A stretch of DNA of 64,000 nt, taken from the NCBI GenBank assembly GCA_019752375.1, contig JAIEMG010000037.1, positions 1 through 64,000 of the forward strand, given 5' to 3'. Position numbers and translations under genes: made by a program. The notes beneath the pieces were generated by a model. It saw only the letters and a list, made by a program, of their open reading frames with translations, had not been told where the DNA came from and ran no database searches. The stretch is from Gemmataceae bacterium (GTDB taxonomy: Bacteria; Planctomycetota; Planctomycetia; Gemmatales; Gemmataceae). This document shows, piece after piece, positions 57,889 through 64,000 of the stretch (positions are counted from its first letter, which is position 1; every line of letters begins with the position of its first letter).

Positions 57889-60800
57889 CTACTTCCGAAC
57901 TATCGATCCCGAATTGTCGTCCGGCCTTGGCATGGGCTCAACGTCTGCTCCGTTCTCGCCGTTGCCCGGCAGCGAGTGGCCGTTGGTCTTCGGTTCTTCG
58001 TCCAGGCTGATCCGCGTATTGATGGTCACGTTCGACCGAGTGTGGGCCGCGGGGTTGAGCGGCCCGGGGTTCGGCTGAGGCATCCCGGAACCGAACTTGC
58101 CGTGCCGCCGCGAAGCACGACCCCGAATTTTGCCGAGCATTAATGGCAGCAGCCAGGGCAGGCCGAGCGTCAAGACGCCGACGAGGAACAGCAACCCCGT
58201 GCCAAGCTGGCGCACCACGCGCGACGCAAACAGCGGCTGCTCGGCGATGCCCTCAATAACGTAGAAGAACACCGGCGTGAGGAAGATGCCGAACAGCGTC
58301 ACGCCGATCATGCCGCTGAAGACAGCGATACCGAGCACCTTGCGCATCTCCGCGCCGGCACCGTGGCCGACGATTAACGGCACGACTCCGAGGATGAAGG
58401 CGAAAGACGTCATCAGAATGGGCCGCAAACGCAGCTGGCAAGCCTCCAGCGTCGCCTCGCGCCGCGATAGACCCGCGTCCTCGCGCTTGTGCTTGGCGAA
58501 CTCAACAATGAGGATCGCATTCTTGCTTGCCAGTCCCACCAGGACCACAAAACCGATCTGCGTGAAGATATTGATGTCGCCACCCGTGATCGCCACGCCC
58601 GTCAGCGATCCCAGGATGCACATGGGCACTACCAGAATGACAGCCAACGGCAGCGCCCAGCTTTCATACTGCGCTGCCAGCACGAGGAATACGAACACCA
58701 CCGCCAGCGGGAAGATCAAGTTGTTCCAGACGTTCTTGGACGCGTCGATCTGCATGTAGTTGATCTCGGTCCACTCGAACGTCATGCCCGGCGGCAGCAC
58801 CTCGTGACAGAGTCGCTCCATCTCCTCAATGCCTTCGCCGGTCGAGACGCCGGGCTTGGTGAGGCCGAGCACCGCGGAGGCGTGATACATGTTGTAGCGG
58901 CCGATGTTGATCGGCCCGCCGATTTCCTTGATGGTCAGCAGGGCGCCCAGCGGCACCATCTCGTTCCGCTTGTTGCGCACCTTGAGCAACTTCACCTTGC
59001 TGACGTCGTTGCGGAATTCACCGCGAGCCTGGACGACGACTTGCCAGGCACGGCCAAAGCTGTTGAAGTCGTTGACGTAGTACGATCCGAGGTAGATCTG
59101 GAGCGTGGCAAAGACTTCCTTGGGATCCACGCTCAGGGCCTCGCATTGCTCGCGGTCGAGATCGATGTACAGCTGCGGCATGTTGGCCCGGTGAATGCAG
59201 AACAATCGCTCGACTCTGTCACTCTCCTTGGAGCGCTCGATCAGGCGTTCGATGGCTTTCTCCAACTCGTGCGAGCCCAGATCGGCGCGGTCCTCAATAA
59301 TGATCTTGAACCCGCTGGAAGCTCCAAGCCCCGACACCGGCGGCGGCGTGAAGATGGACACCAGCGCGCCGGGCACTTCATCGTCGATCCGATCGCGAAG
59401 TCGTTCCAGGATTGCTGTATACGCCAGCGAAGGATCGCGGCGGTTCTCGAAGCTATCGAACGTAACGAAAAACTGCCCGAAGTTGGAGCCGTTCGCGTTG
59501 AGGGTGAACGACTGGCCGGCGACCATGGTCATGTGCAGAACGCCCTGTTCGGACCGAACGATCTCGCCGATCCGTTCCATGACCTGCTGACTGCGTTGTA
59601 GGGAGGCTGCATTTGGCAGCTGCACGGCAATGTAGAACCGACCCTGGTCTTGGTTAGGGACGTAGCCGCTCGGCAAATGACCGAAGCCCCATGCCGTATT
59701 CAGCAGCAGCCCGCCGTACGCCAGCAACATCACCGCACTGCCGGTCAGGGTGACGCCGGCAAGCCGTGGAAACGCGCCAGCAAGTCGCCGCCGCCGTCGA
59801 TACAGGAGTCCGCCAATGACCAAGGCCAACACCACGCCCCCGACCATGCGCAGCTCCGCGGCAACCCACGACTTATCGAGCAGGATCGTCTCCATGCGCG
59901 GCGGCAAGTGGAATTGGCGAAGCCACGATAGTACCAGCGGCAATTGCCAGCCAAACCAGCCGCCGGCCGCGGCAAGGAGCAATACACCCAGGGGAGCTCG
60001 CCCGGTCAGGGAAGCGCCGACCAAACGCGTATAGCCGGCTGTGCCCGAGCGGAATGTGGCATTGAAGAGCCTGAACAAGCCGCCGAGCGCCCCGTCAAGT
60101 ATTCGGCCCGGCATGTCTTTCTTTGCCCCGCGCGGCTGGAGTAGGATCGCCGCCAGTGCCGGGCTCAGGGTCAAGGAGTTGAACGCCGAAATGATGGTCG
60201 AAACGGCGATTGTCAGGGCAAACTGGCGAAAAAACTGCCCCGTAATGCCACTGATAAACGCGCACGGCACGAACACCGCTGATAACACCAGCGCTACAGC
60301 GACGACCGGACCGGAAACTTGTTCCATGGCCTTGTGGGCTGCCTGGTGCGGCGTCAGGCCCGTCTGGATGTGGTGCTCGACGGCTTCCACGACGACGATG
60401 GCGTCGTCCACGACGATGCCGATGGCCAGCACCAGGCCAAACAGCGTCAGGCAGTTCAACGAGAAACCGATCGCTGCCATCACCGCGAAAGTACCGATGA
60501 TGGCGACCGGCACCGTCACCAGCGGAATCAGCGCGCTGCGCCAGTTCTGCAAGAACAGCAAAACGACCGCCGCAACCAGCACGACTGCTTCGATCAGCGT
60601 GCGGATGACTTCATCGATCGACTCCTGGATGAATGGCGTCATGTCCAGGGCCACAACGTAATCGAGGTCTTCCGGGAATTCCTTCTTCAGTTGCTCCATC
60701 TTCTCGCGGACGCGCTGGGCGGTGGCGATAGCATTGGCATCGGGCAGCGCCCACAGCGCAATGCTGGCGGCGGGACGGCCGTCGATGCTATTGGTGGTGT

Positions 60801-61635
60801 CCATGTTGCGAGCGCCCAATGCGGCGTGGCCAACGTCCTTGAGACGCACTTGTCGGCCGGCGTTGTCGCTATGGAGGATAATCTCGTCGAACTGTTCGGG
60901 CACGCTGAGCCGGCCCAGCGTGCGGACGGTAAACTCGAACATCGCACCATTCGCACCGGCGGATTGCTGGCCGAAGTGACCGGCCGTTACCTGCATGTTC
61001 TGCTCGCGGACGGCGGCAGCAACGTCGGACGCCGTCAGGTTCAGTGCTGCCAGCCGTTCCGGGTCCACCCACAAGCGCATGCTATAGTCCTGCTGGCCGA
61101 ACTGCTGCACGTCGCCCACTCCCGGCACGCGAGCCAATTCGTCGCGGATGCGGATGGTTGCATAGTTGCTCAGGTAAAGCTGGTCATAACGGCCCTTTGG
61201 CGAATAAAGGCCGATAACTTGGAGGATGTCCGGATTACGCTTGCGGGTGGTGACGCCGGCCAGCTTGACCACGTCGGGTAGGAGCGGCAGAGCCAGGTTG
61301 ACGCGGTTCTGGACCAGTACCTGAGCGAAGTTCAGGTTGATGCCCGGCTTGAACGTGACCGTCAGGGTGTAGCTGCCGTCGTTGTTCGACTGCGACACCA
61401 TGTACATCATGCCCTCGACGCCGTTGACCTGCTGCTCGATGGGGGCCGCCACCGAGTCCGCGACGACGTGCGAGTTGGCGCCCGGATAATTGCACATGAC
61501 GACGATGCTGGGCGGCGTGATCGGCGGATACTGCGCAACGGGAAGGTTGGCGGCGGCGACGGCGCCGGCCAGGGTGATGACGATCGACAGCACCGAGGCG
61601 AAGATCGGCCGTTCGATGAAAAAATGCGAGAACAT
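57889..61635 (-). CDS. RND efflux pump subunit, HAE1/AcrB type (first)
   Basis: I start at the ATG at 61635 ('MFSHFFIERPIFASVLSIVI'), the canonical RND N-terminus; the longer frame from 61713 would overlap the adaptor gene. The 1248-residue protein keeps 'AIGIVVDDAIVVVEAVEHHI' and 'GLASKNAILIVEFAKHKRED'. An insert near residues 545-660 adds two to three hydrophobic segments ('APLGVLLLAAAGGWFGWQLP', 'MVGGVVLALVIGGLLYRRRR'). A ~110-residue C-terminal tail is hydrophilic and rich in Arg, Asn and Pro. With the next gene it could form a heteromeric pump, as MdtBC does. Confidence 0.92.
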   Translation of the reverse strand: MFSHFFIERPIFASVLSIVITLAGAVAAANLPVAQYPPITPPSIVVMCNYPGANSHVVADSVAAPIEQQVNGVEGMMYMVSQSNNDGSYTLTVTFKPGINLNFAQVLVQNRVNLALPLLPDVVKLAGVTTRKRNPDILQVIGLYSPKGRYDQLYLSNYATIRIRDELARVPGVGDVQQFGQQDYSMRLWVDPERLAALNLTASDVAAAVREQNMQVTAGHFGQQSAGANGAMFEFTVRTLGRLSVPEQFDEIILHSDNAGRQVRLKDVGHAALGARNMDTTNSIDGRPAASIALWALPDANAIATAQRVREKMEQLKKEFPEDLDYVVALDMTPFIQESIDEVIRTLIEAVVLVAAVVLLFLQNWRSALIPLVTVPVAIIGTFAVMAAIGFSLNCLTLFGLVLAIGIVVDDAIVVVEAVEHHIQTGLTPHQAAHKAMEQVSGPVVAVALVLSAVFVPCAFISGITGQFFRQFALTIAVSTIISAFNSLTLSPALAAILLQPRGAKKDMPGRILDGALGGLFRLFNATFRSGTAGYTRLVGASLTGRAPLGVLLLAAAGGWFGWQLPLVLSWLRQFHLPPRMETILLDKSWVAAELRMVGGVVLALVIGGLLYRRRRRLAGAFPRLAGVTLTGSAVMLLAYGGLLLNTAWGFGHLPSGYVPNQDQGRFYIAVQLPNAASLQRSQQVMERIGEIVRSEQGVLHMTMVAGQSFTLNANGSNFGQFFVTFDSFENRRDPSLAYTAILERLRDRIDDEVPGALVSIFTPPPVSGLGASSGFKIIIEDRADLGSHELEKAIERLIERSKESDRVERLFCIHRANMPQLYIDLDREQCEALSVDPKEVFATLQIYLGSYYVNDFNSFGRAWQVVVQARGEFRNDVSKVKLLKVRNKRNEMVPLGALLTIKEIGGPINIGRYNMYHASAVLGLTKPGVSTGEGIEEMERLCHEVLPPGMTFEWTEINYMQIDASKNVWNNLIFPLAVVFVFLVLAAQYESWALPLAVILVVPMCILGSLTGVAITGGDINIFTQIGFVVLVGLASKNAILIVEFAKHKREDAGLSRREATLEACQLRLRPILMTSFAFILGVVPLIVGHGAGAEMRKVLGIAVFSGMIGVTLFGIFLTPVFFYVIEGIAEQPLFASRVVRQLGTGLLFLVGVLTLGLPWLLPLMLGKIRGRASRRHGKFGSGMPQPNPGPLNPAAHTRSNVTINTRISLDEEPKTNGHSLPGNGENGADVEPMPRPDDNSGSIVRK

Positions 61636-61699
61636 GCCCGCCCCTGGTGCAGACACGGCGTCAGTGGGAAAGCTCCCTGTGCCGTGCTTGTCGGCAAAC

Positions 61700-63028
61700 T
61701 CATTCCTTCGCAACCGGTTTTCTTCCGGATTCTTTGTCTAATCCGTTTCCGGGTGTTGTCTGGTTCAGCAGCTTCCGCAACGGCGAGCCAGGCGGCTCCA
61801 GCGGTGCCTGGTCCTTGGCATGGACCTGCGTTTTGGCCCGCACCCGCTGCATTCCGCTAATGACGACGCGTTCGCCTTCCAGTAAGCCCTCGAGGACGTT
61901 GCCCTTGGCATCTTGCTTCGCCGGCTTGATCTCGCGCAATTCCTTAAGCGACTGTCCCGGCGTGACCAGGCGATACTCCACCACATCCTTCTCTTCACGG
62001 CTGCCGTCGGCTTTTTCCTCCATGGTGGTCTTGACCACGTACACATACTTCCGTCCCTGGTCGCTCTGGATGGCCTCGTCCGGAATCAGCAGGGCGTGGT
62101 ACGGCTTGCCGATGGGCAGGCGGATGCGGATGAAAAGGCCGGATCGGAGAGTGTCGCGCGGATTGTCGAAGACGGCGCGCATCCGGATGGTGCCGCTGCT
62201 GCCGCTCAGGCGGTTGTCGAGGAAATCGACGGCGCCGGTGTGGGTAAAATCCTCCGCGTTGGCCAGCCGCATCAGCACGGGGAACTTCAAGTCCTTGAAC
62301 GGGGCGGTGGAAGTCGACCCTCCCTCACCGACGAGATCGAGGTAGGTGCGTTCGTCCACGTCGAAATAGGCGTGGACCTTGTCGTCGGCGACAACGGTGG
62401 TAAGGATCGTATCGTCGGCTTTGATGTTATTACCGGGATCGACGTAGCGCCGGCTGACGCGGCCGCTGATCGGCGATAGAACGTGGCAAAACTCCCGGCT
62501 GAGTTTCGCGTCACGGAGCTTTGCCTCGGCTTGGGCAACCGTGGCCCGAGCCACTTCCAGGTCGCCGCGCTGCTTGTCGACGTCCTCCGCGGTCGCTGCC
62601 TTGGTCCGGACCAGGTCCATCGAACGCCGGTAGAGCGCGTCCGCTCGTTGAACTTCGGCTTTTCGCGTGGCCAGATCCGCCGCGGCCGAATCTACCTGGG
62701 CCTGGTAGGTGCGCGGGTCGATCTCGAAAAGCACCTTCCCCTCGGTCACGCGGTCGCCTTCCTTGAAGGGGGCCGAGTCGACGTAGCCGGTAACTCGCGC
62801 TCGGATATCGACAGTCCGATAGGCGTCGAGGCGACCGGTGAAGTCCTGGAACTCGACCAGATCATCCGCAATTGGCGTGGTGACGACGACTTCGACTTTC
62901 TTTTCCTTGATGGCCGGCGTCTGCCCGCAACCAGCGATCACCCCAGCCGCCAACAGCGTAAGCCATCTCCCCAGCGCAATGCTGCAACGGCTCGATGGAT
63001 AGGCGTCACGAGGATAAAATTTTCGCAT
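61700..63028 (-). CDS. RND membrane fusion protein (AcrA/MexA type)
   Basis: The ATG at 63028 gives a 442-residue lipoprotein (signal '...TLLAAGVIAGC', lipobox VIAGC). It has the adaptor order: 'FTGRLDAYRTVDIRARVTGY' followed by VDSAPFKEGDRVTEG (lipoyl half), a helical hairpin ('LATRKAEVQRADALYRRSMD'), 'VLSPISGRVSRRYVDPGNNI' and a beta-barrel/membrane-proximal C-terminus. It is the first gene of the minus-strand operon and serves both pump subunits. No outer-membrane factor or regulator is within the window. Confidence 0.9.
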   Translation of the reverse strand: MRKFYPRDAYPSSRCSIALGRWLTLLAAGVIAGCGQTPAIKEKKVEVVVTTPIADDLVEFQDFTGRLDAYRTVDIRARVTGYVDSAPFKEGDRVTEGKVLFEIDPRTYQAQVDSAAADLATRKAEVQRADALYRRSMDLVRTKAATAEDVDKQRGDLEVARATVAQAEAKLRDAKLSREFCHVLSPISGRVSRRYVDPGNNIKADDTILTTVVADDKVHAYFDVDERTYLDLVGEGGSTSTAPFKDLKFPVLMRLANAEDFTHTGAVDFLDNRLSGSSGTIRMRAVFDNPRDTLRSGLFIRIRLPIGKPYHALLIPDEAIQSDQGRKYVYVVKTTMEEKADGSREEKDVVEYRLVTPGQSLKELREIKPAKQDAKGNVLEGLLEGERVVISGMQRVRAKTQVHAKDQAPLEPPGSPLRKLLNQTTPGNGLDKESGRKPVAKE

Positions 63029-63264
63029 CCTCAAGCTCCGGCATTGCGTTTGGGCCAGTCTGGCGGACGAATCGGCGTGCTGCTCCGGAAGTGTGGCGGA
63101 AGAACCGCCGCACGGGGCGGTTGCTGGCTGCACTGGCGGCGCAACGGCCTTCCCGTCTGGCGGGTTTGCGCGGACTGACCAGTCAGTCCTATTGTAAGTA
63201 AAGTCAGCTTGAGCCCACGTGTCAATCGAAATGGGCGCAACCGGCCTTCCGCTACGCGGCCATG

Positions 63265-63891
63265 CTGTGGAATTGAGTGACTAACTAACTTGCGATAAGG
63301 ATGCTGGTCGCGTTGCTCACGCTGGATGTGGAATTTCTGGTATTCGTCCCAACCGTCACCACAGTACACGCTCCGAACATTCAGCATGGCTTGGGCTCCC
63401 GGTACCGTTTAGTGCATGCCGGACCGCTCTATGCGATCTTTGACCAAGTGGCGACGCGCTCCTTCGATCACCCCACTGGCAATCGGATAGCCGACGGCCA
63501 AGCATTCGTCGTAACGCATGCGCTGCTGGTTCTTCCGCAGATAGATCCATACGTCTCGCAGCGCTTTCTTCTTGGCCGCGGTCAGCTTCCGAGCACGTCC
63601 CAAGGCCCCCAAACGGCGGAGGACACCGCGCGTCTTGCCTCGCAAGACGCGCAACAACTGCTTCCGTACAAACTGCTTGGCCTCGTCGCTCTTCTCGTGG
63701 TAAAAGACATGCGCCGCCTTCCACAAGCGGGGCGTTACATGCGGCAAATCCAAGATATCCACGCTGTTGGACGGATTCAGTACGCCAGCGAAGGCGAAGA
63801 CGTGAATCGCCAAGTGGCGACTGTCGCCAAGTTCGGCGAGAAGGTCGTGACGAAACACCATGTGCAGGAATCGGATGTCCAGATGCTGCAC
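63265..63891 (-). pseudogene. ISKra4-family transposase remnant
   Basis: On the minus strand the C-terminal half of an ISKra4-type transposase is readable: 'VDILDLPHVTPRLWKAAHVF', 'MRYDECLAVGYPIASGVIEG' followed by ARRHLVKDRIERSGMH, an in-frame TAA at 63409-63411 where Trp is normally found, then 'AMLNVRSVYCGDGWDEYQKF' and 'HIQREQRDQHPYRKL' in the same frame. N-terminal sequence above ~63850 is degraded or out of the window. The nonsense codon means this copy is inactive. Terminal repeats were not identified. Confidence 0.75.
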
Positions 63892-64000
63892 AGAAGCAAC
63901 CGCACCTTCGAGCGCATCCTAGCGAGCCTGCCGGCAAGCGTAGCGGATCAACGGGGTGAGGGGTGGATCAGTCGGCGCTTGTGAATTCTTTCATTGAATG

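Noticed and set aside
61636-61713. Extended N-terminus of the first RND pump
   Set aside because: RND proteins start at MFSxFFIxRPIF; the extra 26 residues overlap the adaptor gene and lack similarity.
63301-63984. 227-residue plus-strand protein at the window end
   Set aside because: It is opposite the ISKra4 remnant, which has recognisable transposase blocks on the minus strand.

Overview
The window looks like chromosomal DNA of a planctomycete, probably of the Gemmata/Isosphaera-type lineages. It is GC-rich (about 60-65% by eye), with many long shadow reading frames on the opposite strand. The gene content is typical of the phylum: a DUF1549/DUF1553 - DUF1501 - WD40 operon, DUF1080, DUF3160 and DUF1570 proteins, a TIGR03009-like protein, PQQ and WD40 beta-propellers, Uma2 nucleases, a surface enzyme with an N-terminal LEPR-XLL-like motif, and several intergenic palindrome families. 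The lineage call is inference from gene content; no rRNA or tRNA gene was seen.

Layout. 1-8.6 kb: exported or surface planctomycete families (WD40, DUF1501, DUF1549/1553, DUF1080) plus a zinc-ribbon membrane protein and a lone receiver domain. 8.7-14.3 kb: a Tat-exported DUF3160 protein and a GH44-like glycosidase with a six-repeat C-terminus. 14.3-16.7 kb: a lower-GC two-gene island with a membrane-anchored coiled-coil protein and a ParA-like ATPase fused to a restriction-endonuclease-like domain. 17-28 kb: a GH63-like glucosidase, separate CoaC and CoaB enzymes, a DUF1570 lipoprotein, a tandem lipopolysaccharide-kinase-like protein, a glycosyltransferase, smpB, a HEAT protein and a PQQ propeller protein. 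28.5-36.6 kb: an MFS-acyltransferase fusion with altered catalytic motifs, then an ABC export operon (two FtsX permeases, ATPase, membrane fusion protein, TetR regulator). 36.7-41.7 kb: two exported planctomycete-specific proteins, a heptamer palindrome array, a NYN/OST-HTH protein and a membrane Ser/Thr kinase.

41.7-48.6 kb is the most interesting region. A sigma-70-type promoter, a SAM-I riboswitch and an intrinsic terminator precede a gene that reads as threonine synthase. Downstream on the same strand lie a MoaD/ThiS-like sulfur carrier ending in Gly-Gly, an E1-like ThiF/MoeB enzyme and a type II cysteine desulfurase. A reversed-order toxin-antitoxin pair, tiny overlapping membrane ORFs and two Uma2 nucleases are interspersed. 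I infer that the ThrC-like enzyme may make homocysteine by using thiocarboxylated carrier protein, so that SAM represses it as a methionine-pathway enzyme. Methionine biosynthesis dependent on a protein thiocarboxylate is known from Wolinella; a ThrC-fold version controlled by SAM-I would be new to me.

48.6-64 kb: a frameshifted retropepsin-like pseudogene, queA with a coupled small gene, small exported or TPR proteins, an HtrA-like protease with two PDZ domains, a dienelactone-hydrolase-like enzyme, and an RND operon with one membrane-fusion protein and two different pump subunits. The window ends in an ISKra4-type transposase remnant.
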